A DNA stretch of 5,164 nucleotides, taken from positions 1 through 5,164 of the forward strand of contig CALMDF010000437.1 of the NCBI GenBank assembly GCA_937864895.1, read 5' to 3'. Made by a program: the position numbers and the translations under genes. The notes under the pieces were generated by a model. The model worked only from the letters and a program-made list of their open reading frames with translations. It made no database searches and had not been told where the DNA came from. The stretch's first letter is position 1; the number at the start of each line of letters is the position of its first letter. The stretch comes from an uncultured Holophagales bacterium (GTDB lineage: Bacteria; Acidobacteriota; Thermoanaerobaculia; UBA5066). Shown here piece by piece: positions 1-5,164 of the stretch.

Positions 1-230
1 CCGAGGACGCGACCCGCCTCCTCCTCGCCCGCGAGCTGACGATCGAGGAGAAGCGCGAGTTCGTCGACCTCAGGATCGAAGGGTGGCTCCGTGCCCTCCC
101 CGACGCCCTCACGCGCGAGCTGCGACGGGAGTGGTCGCGCCTCCGGGAGCTCGGGAAGGACGAGCTGACCCTCGACGCCATCGAGCGGCTCGTCTCCCTC
201 GAAAAGCTGCGCGGGAGCCGCGGGGCGTAG
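1..230 (+). CDS. C-terminal fragment of an unrecognised charged helical protein (5'-partial)
   Basis: An open frame, with its first full codon at base 3, enters from the left edge and ends at a TAG at 228-230, giving the last 75 residues. Codons end almost always in G or C, as in the neighbouring genes, which supports this frame as coding. The visible protein begins EDATRLLLARELTIEEKREF and ends EKLRGSRGA. It is rich in Glu, Arg and Leu in an amphipathic helical pattern, with no membrane segment and no motif I recognise. The start lies outside the window, so neither length nor family can be judged. The next gene starts 46 bases downstream in the same direction and could share its transcript. 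No function is proposed. Confidence 0.6.
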   Translation, partial: EDATRLLLARELTIEEKREFVDLRIEGWLRALPDALTRELRREWSRLRELGKDELTLDAIERLVSLEKLRGSRGA

Positions 231-231
231 C

Positions 232-237
232 GATACT
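232..237 (+). promoter_or_regulatory. possible -10 box upstream of the DUF5924-like gene
   Basis: GATACT lies just after the upstream stop codon and matches the TATAAT consensus at four of six positions. A transcript from it would begin near base 244, immediately before a perfect 14-bp palindrome. No matching -35 hexamer is visible about 17 bases upstream, and read-through from the preceding gene is equally possible. This is a weak call. Confidence 0.22.
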
Positions 238-245
238 CTCGGGGT

Positions 246-259
246 CGCGGACGTCCGCG
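246..259. repeat. perfect 14-bp palindrome in the leader of the DUF5924-like gene
   Basis: The sequence CGCGGACGTCCGCG is identical to its reverse complement. It sits in the 46-base gap between two genes, two bases before the AGGAG that probably serves as ribosome binding site (261-265). As RNA it could fold into a short 5-bp stem with an ACGU loop; as DNA it could be a dimeric repressor site. No T-tract follows, so it is not a standard Rho-independent terminator. In such GC-rich DNA a palindrome of this size could arise by chance, though its position is suggestive. Confidence 0.4.
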
Positions 260-276
260 GAGGAGCTGCTGCCGGA

Positions 277-1320
277 GTGAGGGAGACGTTGCTGGATCGC
301 CTCGGGGCCGTCGTCCGGTTCGTCGGGCGCCACCAGGCCGTCTTCTGGACGCTCCACAGCCTCTGGGCGCTGGCCTGGGGAGTCGCCTTCCTCGTCGTCG
401 GAGGGAAGCGCCCCCAGCTCCTCCGTTTCGGGCTCGTCTCCGTCGGCGCCGTGTGGCTCACGAGCCTCGCCCTCCCGGCGGTCCTCCGGGGGTCGTGGAT
501 CCCGGACCGGAGGAAGGAGGCCGCGCGCAAGCTCGTCCTCTGGGGCCAGAAGTGGCTCCTGCAGGGCCTCGCGTTCTTCCTCATCCCGATCTACCACCGG
601 AGCGCCACCTACCCCTCGCGGCAGGTCCTCTTCATGACGCTCCTCGTCCTCGCCGCCCTCGCGGCGACGATCGACGTCGTCTACGACGAGCTCGTCGCCC
701 GCCGGCGGCCCCTCCTCGGGGCCTTCCTCGCGTTCGTCGCCTTCGCGTGCGTGAACATCACCCTCCCGATGGTCTGGCGGGTCGGCGGCCTCTGGAACCT
801 CGGCGCGAGCGGTGCTCTCGCCACGGCCGTCTTCGTCTCGTTCGTGGCGGAGCGCGAGGAGGGGCGTCTCGTCCGCTCCGCCGTCCGGGCGGCCGGGGTC
901 GGGCTCTTCTTCCTCGTCCTCGTGACGCTCGGCCGTCCCGCCGTCCCGCCCGCGCCGCTCCGGCTCGCCTACGTCCACTTCGGGATGGCGCTCGCCGAGA
1001 ACGGGCGCGACGTCGGCACCCCCCTGCAGGTCCTGCCGGCCGGGACTCCCCTCCGCCTCTTCGCCGTCGCCGCGGTCCAGGCGCCGGCCGGGCTCGAGGA
1101 AGGCGTGCGGCACGTCTGGTCCCTGGACGGGGACGTCGTCTCCCAGGGGCGCCTCATCGAGATCACAGGGGGCCGGGAGCGGGGTTTCCGCTCGCGTTCC
1201 GCCACGAGCCTCCCTGGACTTCGGCCCGGGCAGCGGGTCCGCCTCGAAGTGGAGACCGCGCACGGGCAGGTCATCGGGCGGGCCGAGGTCGTCGCCCGCC
1301 AGGGGCCGACTCCCGGCTGA
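277..1320 (+). CDS. multi-pass membrane protein with C-terminal DUF2914-like domain (DUF5924-type)
   Basis: A 347-residue protein. Residues 1-220 are strongly hydrophobic with about six or seven membrane segments (roughly 25-42, 51-70, 93-106, 117-133, 146-163, 175-190 and 205-219). The rest is a soluble domain. Its last part, about 275-340, has the pattern HVWSLDGDVV, then GGRERGFRSRS, then RVRLEVETAHGQVIG, which resembles the DUF2914 beta-rich domain found at the C-terminus of DUF5924-type membrane proteins. The molecular function of that family is not established; an envelope or exported-domain role is inference from topology. I chose the GTG at 277 because AGGAG at 261-265 lies 11 bases upstream; a TTG at 289 is a possible alternative. 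The gene ends 14 bases from the convergent decarboxylase gene. The family assignment is from memory of motif patterns, not from a search. Confidence 0.82.
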   Translation: MRETLLDRLGAVVRFVGRHQAVFWTLHSLWALAWGVAFLVVGGKRPQLLRFGLVSVGAVWLTSLALPAVLRGSWIPDRRKEAARKLVLWGQKWLLQGLAFFLIPIYHRSATYPSRQVLFMTLLVLAALAATIDVVYDELVARRRPLLGAFLAFVAFACVNITLPMVWRVGGLWNLGASGALATAVFVSFVAEREEGRLVRSAVRAAGVGLFFLVLVTLGRPAVPPAPLRLAYVHFGMALAENGRDVGTPLQVLPAGTPLRLFAVAAVQAPAGLEEGVRHVWSLDGDVVSQGRLIEITGGRERGFRSRSATSLPGLRPGQRVRLEVETAHGQVIGRAEVVARQGPTPG

Positions 1321-1325
1321 CCGGG
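1312..1325. terminator. small hairpin at the convergent gene ends (weak)
   Basis: CCCGG, a four-base CTGA loop and CCGGG form a 5-bp GC stem overlapping the stop codon of the plus-strand gene and reaching to 10 bases before the minus-strand stop. Its position between two convergent genes fits a bidirectional stop, but the stem is short and no T-tract follows on either strand. Termination here may depend on Rho instead. Confidence 0.2.
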
Positions 1326-1334
1326 GACCGGGCC

Positions 1335-2768
1335 TCAGCTCTCCGCGATCGCCGCGCGGAGATCTTCGAGGCCCTCGTCGAGCCTCTCGAGGTGCGTCCG
1401 GAACGAGAGGACGCAGATCCGGAGGACGAAGGCGCCGCGGAGGACCGTTCCCGAGAGGTGAACCCTCTGCCGCGCGTTCACGCGCTCGAGCAGGCCGCGG
1501 TTCAGGCCGTTCAGCGCCTCCTCGTCGAGGCCCTCGCGAACGAGCCGGAACGCCACGATCGAGAGCTGGGGCCCGGCGACGATCTCGATCCCGGGCATCG
1601 CCGCGAGCTCCCGCGCCGCGTGGAGCGCGAGGTCGAGCTTCTCGTCGAGGCTCCTGCGGAAAGCGCCGAGACCGTGGAGCTTCAGGGGGAGCCAGACCTT
1701 CAGGCCGCGGAAGGAGCGCGACAGCTCGGGCGAGATCTCGCAGGTGTCGACGAAGCCCGGCTCCTCCTGCATGTGCGGGAGGTAGTCCGCCCCCGCCGCG
1801 TGCGCCCGGCGCAGGCTCTGGGCATCGCGCACGAGGAGGGCGCCGGCGCCGTACGGGAGGAAGAGGCCCTTGTGCGGGTCGAGGACGACGGAATCCGCGC
1901 GCCCGACGCCGCCCATTGCCTTCCGCCCCCGCTCGGTCAGGAGGAAGAAGCCGCCGTACGCCGCGTCGACGTGCATCCAGAGGCGCTCCCTCGCCGCGAG
2001 GTCCGCGAGCGCGTCGAGGTCGTCGACGGCGCCCGTGTTCGTCGTCCCCGCGTTCCCGCAGATGAAGAAGGGCGTGAATCCGGCGGCCCGGTCCACGGCG
2101 ATCCGCTCGGCGAGGATGTCGACGCGGACCCGGAACTCCCGGTCCGACGGTATCGACCGCACGTTCTCCGCCGGGAAGCCCGCGAGCGACGCCGCCTTCG
2201 TCACGGCGTGGTGCGTCTGGTCCGAGGCGTAGAGCGTGCCCTTCAGGAAATCCGGCGGGAGCTTCTCCCTCCGCGCCGCGACGACGGCCGTGAACGAGGC
2301 GAGCGAGCCGCCCGTCGCGAGGTAGCCGCCGCTCCCCGCGGGAAGCCCGACGATCCCGCAGAGCCAGCGGACGACGTTCGTCTCGAGCTGGACGAGCGCG
2401 GGCGCCGCCTGCCAGACGCCGACGTAGCGGTTCGCGACGCCCGAGATGAGGTCCGCAACCGCGGACGCGAAGACGCCCCCGCCGGGAATGTACGCGAGGT
2501 ATCCCGGCCCCGCCGTGTTGAAGCTCTTCGGGATGGCCTGGTCGAAGAGGAGGTCGAGGAGCTCCGCGGCCAGCGTCCCGCCCTCCGGCGGCTCGGGCTC
2601 GAAGAGAGCGCGCGCTAGCTCCGCGCCGCCCGCGACGTCCGCCGCCGGCTGAAGGGGCAGCGAGGCGACGTGGCCGACGACGCGGTCCCGGACCGCGTCG
2701 AGGAGCGCGCGCATCTCGGGGACCGAGAGCTCGAGGGGGGTGTCGCCTTCGGCGTGAGGCTTCGTCAT
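1335..2768 (-). CDS. PLP-dependent group II decarboxylase (aromatic amino acid/glutamate decarboxylase superfamily)
   Basis: A 477-residue protein, close to the usual length of the Pyridoxal_deC family (PF00282). These fold-type I PLP enzymes act in the cytoplasm, usually as dimers, and typically remove the alpha-carboxylate from amino acids. Landmarks in order: AGPGYLAYIPGGG (86-98), a cofactor-phosphate loop LATGGSLASF (150-159), SDQTHHAV with H186 as the likely ring-stacking histidine (182-189), GNAGTTNTGAVDD (238-250), HVDAAYGG with D268 contacting the pyridine nitrogen (266-273), and DPHKGLF with K300 as the Schiff-base lysine. The end, LRGAFVLRICVLSFRTH, is typical of the family. All core catalytic residues are present. 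The residue after K300 is Gly, whereas animal and plant aromatic decarboxylases have Trp. The substrate cannot be read from sequence; some relatives act as aldehyde synthases. The frame stays open 210 codons upstream, but that part is antisense to the lipoprotein gene, so the ATG at 2768 is preferred. It has no Shine-Dalgarno. Confidence 0.95.
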   Translation of the reverse strand: MTKPHAEGDTPLELSVPEMRALLDAVRDRVVGHVASLPLQPAADVAGGAELARALFEPEPPEGGTLAAELLDLLFDQAIPKSFNTAGPGYLAYIPGGGVFASAVADLISGVANRYVGVWQAAPALVQLETNVVRWLCGIVGLPAGSGGYLATGGSLASFTAVVAARREKLPPDFLKGTLYASDQTHHAVTKAASLAGFPAENVRSIPSDREFRVRVDILAERIAVDRAAGFTPFFICGNAGTTNTGAVDDLDALADLAARERLWMHVDAAYGGFFLLTERGRKAMGGVGRADSVVLDPHKGLFLPYGAGALLVRDAQSLRRAHAAGADYLPHMQEEPGFVDTCEISPELSRSFRGLKVWLPLKLHGLGAFRRSLDEKLDLALHAARELAAMPGIEIVAGPQLSIVAFRLVREGLDEEALNGLNRGLLERVNARQRVHLSGTVLRGAFVLRICVLSFRTHLERLDEGLEDLRAAIAES

Positions 2769-2778
2769 GCGGCCGGCG

Positions 2779-2787
2779 ACGTTACCA
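2779..2787 (-). promoter_or_regulatory. candidate extended -10 promoter of the decarboxylase gene
   Basis: Read on the minus strand this is TGGTAACGT, which fits the extended -10 pattern TG-N-TA-NNN-T. The predicted start of transcription is near base 2772, only about four bases before the ATG at 2768. That would make the mRNA essentially leaderless, in agreement with the absence of a purine-rich ribosome binding site before this start. No good -35 hexamer is visible, as is common for extended -10 promoters. Confidence 0.4.
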
Positions 2788-2810
2788 CTCCGGGGTGCCG
2801 GGACCGGGTT

Positions 2811-2819
2811 TGCTAAGGT
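2811..2819 (+). promoter_or_regulatory. candidate extended -10 promoter of the lipoprotein gene
   Basis: TGCTAAGGT fits TG-N-TA-NNN-T and shares TG-N-TAA-N-GT with the minus-strand box at 2779-2787. The start of transcription would be near 2826, giving a leader of about 22 bases that contains the GGAAGG ribosome binding site. No clear -35 hexamer is seen. The PAS gene downstream would be on the same transcript. Confidence 0.4.
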
Positions 2820-2832
2820 GGGAACGACTCTT

Positions 2833-2838
2833 GGAAGG
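2833..2838 (+). promoter_or_regulatory. ribosome binding site that sets the lipoprotein start
   Basis: GGAAGG abuts an ATG at 2839, too close to serve it, but lies nine bases before the ATG at 2848. This favours 2848, which also leaves a compact signal peptide with the positive charge next to the initiator (MKAP) directly before the hydrophobic core. Confidence 0.65.
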
Positions 2839-2847
2839 ATGGCAGGC

Positions 2848-3495
2848 ATGAAGGCTCCAATCGCGATCCTCTCTCTCCTCGTCTTCGCCACGGCGTGCGG
2901 TGGCCGCGACGAATCGACCGGGAAAGGCGACGAGCGTCCCTCTCCCGAGAAAGCGAACCGGGCCGACTCCCGCCGGACCCCTCCGGCAGAGCCGGTCGGC
3001 GATCCCTGCGCGCCCCTCAGGTCGAGGCTGGTCCGCCACGACACGGCCGGCACGCCGTTCGCGTTCACGTTCGAGATGCCGGAGGGATTCACCGCGAAGG
3101 ACTTCTCGGAAGGGGAAACCGTCGGCGCCGACCTCACCTTCGACCTCGACGGGAAGGGGGGCGACGAGTACATCCTCCGGCTCGCGTACAACACGAGAGT
3201 CCTCGAAAACCCGGAGGGGCTCGTGGAGGTCTGGCGAAAGCTCCCGATGACGGTGAAGGTCCTCGAGAAGAACCTCGGGGGACGGACGATGTACGCGCAG
3301 CGGGTGAGCGTGGGCGACTTCGCCGGGTTCACCGTCCTCTTCCCCGCTTTCGAGCGCCCGAAGGGGTCGTACTCCGTCCTCGGCGGCATGACGAGCACGC
3401 CGAAGCCCTGCCGTGCCGAGGGGGCCGAAGTCCTCGAGCGGATGATCCTGACCTTCGAGCGGAATCCGAGGGTCGGCGCGGTCCCCGCGCGATAG
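2848..3495 (+). CDS. predicted lipoprotein of unknown function
   Basis: A 215-residue protein with a lipoprotein signal peptide: MK, a hydrophobic core (residues 3-15) and the lipobox ATAC with C17 as the lipidated cysteine. Residues 18-50 are a charged, Pro- and Arg-rich linker, typical of a tether between membrane anchor and folded domain. The domain from about 52 to 208 alternates short strands and helices; it contains FAFTFEMPEGF, DGKGGDEYILRLAYN and VLERMILTFER. This loosely recalls PsbP/LpqN-like folds (inference only). C54 and C188 are the only other cysteines and sit at opposite ends of the domain, so a disulfide closing it is plausible. Residues 100-107 (LDGKGGDE) look like a possible metal or turn loop. 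It is divergent from the decarboxylase gene and 19 bases ahead of the PAS gene. I do not recognise a named family. Confidence 0.85.
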   Translation: MKAPIAILSLLVFATACGGRDESTGKGDERPSPEKANRADSRRTPPAEPVGDPCAPLRSRLVRHDTAGTPFAFTFEMPEGFTAKDFSEGETVGADLTFDLDGKGGDEYILRLAYNTRVLENPEGLVEVWRKLPMTVKVLEKNLGGRTMYAQRVSVGDFAGFTVLFPAFERPKGSYSVLGGMTSTPKPCRAEGAEVLERMILTFERNPRVGAVPAR

Positions 3496-3504
3496 CCTCG
3501 CGAC

Positions 3505-3510
3505 GGAGGA
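3505..3510 (+). promoter_or_regulatory. strong ribosome binding site of the PAS gene
   Basis: GGAGGA precedes the ATG at 3515 by four bases, a near-consensus Shine-Dalgarno. It lies inside the 19-base gap after the lipoprotein stop codon. This supports independent translation initiation on a shared transcript. Confidence 0.7.
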
Positions 3511-3514
3511 AGAG

Positions 3515-3856
3515 ATGCCAGACGGTGCCTGGGCCAAAGAGCTTCGAGCCGCGATCACGGTCTGCGACCGCGAGGGCGTGGCGCTGGAGATGAACGACCG
3601 GGCGGCCTCGACGTTCGAGAAGGACGGCGGGCGGGAGCTCATCGGGAAGAGCCTTCTCGACTGCCACCCCGGGCGCGCGCGGGCGCTCTTCGCGGAGCTC
3701 CTCCGGACCGGGGGGACGAACGTCTACACGATCGAGAAGGACGGCGTGAAGAAGCTCATCTACCAGGCGCCGTGGTACGAGGGCGGCGAGTACCGGGGAA
3801 TCGTCGAGCTTTCGCTGCCCATTCCCTTCGAGGTCCCCCACTTCGTCCGGAGCTGA
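3515..3856 (+). CDS. small stand-alone PAS-domain protein
   Basis: A 113-residue protein made of a single PAS-like domain with no output domain, membrane segment or signal peptide, so probably cytoplasmic. The sequence follows the PAS plan: a first strand pair ITVCDREGVALEMN with N27 at the usual asparagine position, helices with GKSLLDCHP (44-52), then strands KKLIYQAPW and YRGIVELSLPI (79-103). The CHP motif and the final strands resemble the C-terminal PAS domain of DUF438 proteins, and I recall similar free-standing proteins of this size in diverse bacteria. PAS domains bind small ligands or cofactors or mediate protein contacts; the ligand here is unknown. C50 and H51 in the helical part are candidate ligand or heme contacts, but this is speculation. 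With no kinase or DNA-binding part, it would have to act through a partner. It lies just downstream of the lipoprotein gene. Confidence 0.88.
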   Translation: MPDGAWAKELRAAITVCDREGVALEMNDRAASTFEKDGGRELIGKSLLDCHPGRARALFAELLRTGGTNVYTIEKDGVKKLIYQAPWYEGGEYRGIVELSLPIPFEVPHFVRS

Positions 3857-3897
3857 ACGTCTTTCCGTCCGGTTGCCGATTTCCGCCACCGCGACGA

Positions 3898-3926
3898 AAC
3901 GCCGGAACCGTCTAGACTTCGGCGTT
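3898..3926. repeat. inverted repeat flanking a possible -10 box upstream of the GDPD gene
   Basis: AACGCCG (3898-3904) and its exact reverse complement CGGCGTT (3920-3926) are separated by 15 bases, so the half-sites are 22 bp apart centre to centre, about two helical turns. As RNA the stem could extend inward by a G-U and an A-U pair. No T-tract follows, which argues against a standard terminator for the PAS gene. The spacer holds the palindrome GTCTAGAC (3910-3917) and a possible -10 box. A regulator binding site is the more attractive reading, unproven. Confidence 0.4.
3913..3918 (+). promoter_or_regulatory. possible -10 box of the GDPD gene
   Basis: TAGACT matches TATAAT at four of six positions and would start a transcript near 3925, leaving a leader of about 37 bases. 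There is no upstream TG extension and no well-spaced -35 hexamer. The surrounding 105-base gap (3857-3961) holds no other gene or obvious terminator. Confidence 0.3.
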
Positions 3927-3950
3927 CCCCGCCTGTCGCGGAGTTCCCGG

Positions 3951-3957
3951 GGGGTGA
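3951..3957 (+). promoter_or_regulatory. ribosome binding site of the GDPD gene
   Basis: GGGGTGA contains GGTGA, which pairs with the 3' end of 16S rRNA, and ends four bases before the ATG at 3962. It is the only good site near the start and supports that ATG. Confidence 0.6.
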
Positions 3958-3961
3958 ATCC

Positions 3962-5164
3962 ATGCTGAAGACGACCCGGACGATCGTGTCCGACGCGTTT
4001 CGGGACCTCCGACTCTCGTGGAGGCGGCTCGCCGCCGCCGACGTCGCCTGGAAGGCCTTTGCCTTCGTGGTGCTGACGCCCGGGACCCTCATCCTCCTCA
4101 GGCTCTTCCTTTCCCGGCGGGCGGGAGGCGTCATCGCCGACGCCGAGATCGCGACGACCCTCCTGACGACCCTGCCCGGAATCGTCTCGCTCGTCCTCGG
4201 GGCTGCCGTCCTCGCCGCGATCACGGGACTCGAGGTGACCTGCCTCATGGCCATCGGCCTCGCCGGAGCGGACGGGAAAAGGCTCCGCGCGAGACAGGCC
4301 CTCCTGTTCGGCGTGACCCACGCGCCGCACGTCCTCGCCCTGACGGGGAACATCGTCCTGCGCGTCCTCGCCGGCCTCCTGCCGTTCGGACTCGGAGGCG
4401 GCCTCGTCTACTTCACGCTCCTCCGGCACCACGACATCAACTACTACCTCGCCCGGCGCCCGGCCGAGTTCTGGGTGGCCGCCGTCCTCGTGGCCGCGCT
4501 CCTCGTCGTCCTCGTCGCCCTCGCCCTCCGGACCGCCGTGCGCTGGGCCTTCGCGCTGCCGATCGTCCTCTTCGAGGGCGTTCTGCCGCGGCACGCCCTC
4601 GGAATGAGCGCGAAGAGGTCGATCGGGGACCGCAGCGTCATCCTCGCCTCCCTCGCGGCGTGGGGGACGATCGCGGCCGTCCTCCTCGGGTTCGCCACCT
4701 GGCTCCCGGAGGCGGCCGGCCGCCTCCTCGCGCCGCACTTCGGCGGGACGATGGCCGGGACCCTGGCGTTCGTCGTGATGCTCGCCGTCCTCTCGGGCCT
4801 CTTCGCCCTCGCGGCCGGCGTCGTGAGCACCTGCCTCTTCTCCCTCGTCCTGGCCCGTCTCTACCTCGCCGTCGGCGAGCCGGAGAGCCCGCGCTCCCCG
4901 GGTGAGGCCGTCATGGCGCCCCGCGGCTCCCTCGTCCGGCACCCGCGCCTCCTCGCCGCGGCCACCTCCGTCTCGGCGCTCGCCGTCACCGCCCTCGTCC
5001 TCCTCGCGGCGGTGCCGGCCAGGCGAAACCAGGAGGTGGCGGTGATCGCGCACCGCGGAGCGTCGGCCACGGCGCCGGAGAACTCGCTCGCCGCGTTTCG
5101 CCTCGCCGCGGACCAGGAGACGGACTACGTCGAGGTCGACGTCCAGGAGTCGGCCGACGGGGTC
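3962..5164 (+). CDS. membrane-anchored glycerophosphodiester phosphodiesterase (3'-partial)
   Basis: The frame is open from ATG 3962 to the right edge without a stop (401 codons seen). Residues 1-355 form a hydrophobic domain with about seven or eight membrane segments (near 33-50, 70-98, 125-152, 168-207, 227-248, 264-300 and 328-351). Its RWAFALPIVLFEGVLPRHAL stretch is typical of the GPDPase_memb domain (PF10110) that precedes some bacterial phosphodiesterases. The catalytic GDPD domain starts at about 359. It shows VIAHRG with catalytic H364 and R365, PEN (372-374), and EVDVQESADG, whose E391 and D393 correspond to the metal ligands of this TIM-barrel family. Such enzymes split glycerophosphodiesters into glycerol-3-phosphate and an alcohol; the membrane domain suggests action on lipid-derived or envelope polymer substrates. 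About 200 further residues, including the second catalytic histidine, should lie beyond the window. The gene may have its own promoter, as it is 105 bases from the PAS gene. Confidence 0.93.
   Translation, partial: MLKTTRTIVSDAFRDLRLSWRRLAAADVAWKAFAFVVLTPGTLILLRLFLSRRAGGVIADAEIATTLLTTLPGIVSLVLGAAVLAAITGLEVTCLMAIGLAGADGKRLRARQALLFGVTHAPHVLALTGNIVLRVLAGLLPFGLGGGLVYFTLLRHHDINYYLARRPAEFWVAAVLVAALLVVLVALALRTAVRWAFALPIVLFEGVLPRHALGMSAKRSIGDRSVILASLAAWGTIAAVLLGFATWLPEAAGRLLAPHFGGTMAGTLAFVVMLAVLSGLFALAAGVVSTCLFSLVLARLYLAVGEPESPRSPGEAVMAPRGSLVRHPRLLAAATSVSALAVTALVLLAAVPARRNQEVAVIAHRGASATAPENSLAAFRLAADQETDYVEVDVQESADGV

Noticed and set aside
109..1263. A 384-codon minus-strand open frame opposite the DUF5924-like gene
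   Set aside because: It is an acidic/basic low-complexity translation with no motif, while the opposite strand encodes clear membrane segments and a domain.
453..2618. A 721-codon plus-strand open frame across the DUF5924-like gene and antisense to the decarboxylase
   Set aside because: Its translation is dominated by Arg, Pro, Glu and Ala without fold-like patterning, and it crosses two well-supported genes on opposite strands. Long spurious frames are expected at this GC content.
2767..2847. An upstream start for the lipoprotein (ATG at 2767 or 2839)
   Set aside because: The ATG at 2767 would overlap the decarboxylase start and place 27 extra residues before the signal peptide. The ATG at 2839 is directly abutted by GGAAGG, which is correctly spaced only for 2848.
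2769..3398. A 210-codon N-terminal extension of the decarboxylase frame
   Set aside because: The extension is antisense to the lipoprotein gene and shows no domain. The ATG at 2768 gives the normal family length and begins just after a candidate promoter.
4018..4905. A 295-codon plus-strand frame inside the phosphodiesterase gene
   Set aside because: It is Arg/Pro-rich out-of-frame translation. The overlapping frame from 3962 encodes membrane helices followed by an intact GDPD motif set.
3329..5053. A 574-codon minus-strand open frame antisense to the lipoprotein, PAS and phosphodiesterase genes
   Set aside because: It is low-complexity (Glu, Asp, Arg, Gly) and lies opposite three genes with recognisable domains and ribosome binding sites. 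It is a GC shadow.

Overview
This is a very GC-rich (about 70% by eye), densely coded bacterial chromosome segment, with nearly every third codon position G or C. The codon style, compact spacing and gene families would fit an Acidobacteriota- or Myxococcota-like soil or sediment bacterium. No phylogenetic marker gene is present, so this placement is a weak inference. I see no tRNA, rRNA, CRISPR array, insertion sequence or other mobile element, and no gene-free stretch longer than about 110 bases.

Layout, left to right. Bases 1-230 hold the C-terminal end of an unrecognised, charged, helical protein (+). Bases 277-1320 hold a multi-pass membrane protein (+) with a C-terminal periplasmic-type domain resembling DUF2914, as in DUF5924-type proteins. 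It converges, with a 14-base gap, on a complete PLP-dependent group II (aromatic amino acid/glutamate type) decarboxylase on the minus strand (1335-2768). A short divergent control region (2769-2847) separates that gene from a predicted lipoprotein (2848-3495, +). Nineteen bases further on is a small stand-alone PAS-domain protein (3515-3856, +), probably in the same transcript. After a 105-base intergenic region with an inverted repeat around a possible -10 box comes a glycerophosphodiester phosphodiesterase fused to an N-terminal membrane domain (3962 to the window edge, +). That gene runs off the right edge; its visible part already carries the catalytic HRG, PEN and E-x-D motifs.

Functionally the genes look like a mix of cell-envelope and metabolic functions rather than one dedicated pathway: two integral membrane proteins, a lipoprotein, a small sensor-like protein and a decarboxylase. 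I found no convincing new defence, mobile or biosynthetic system. The items most worth a second look are the divergent promoter pair at 2779-2819 (with a probably leaderless decarboxylase transcript), the lipoprotein/PAS pair, the inverted repeat at 3898-3926, and the 14-bp perfect palindrome at 246-259.
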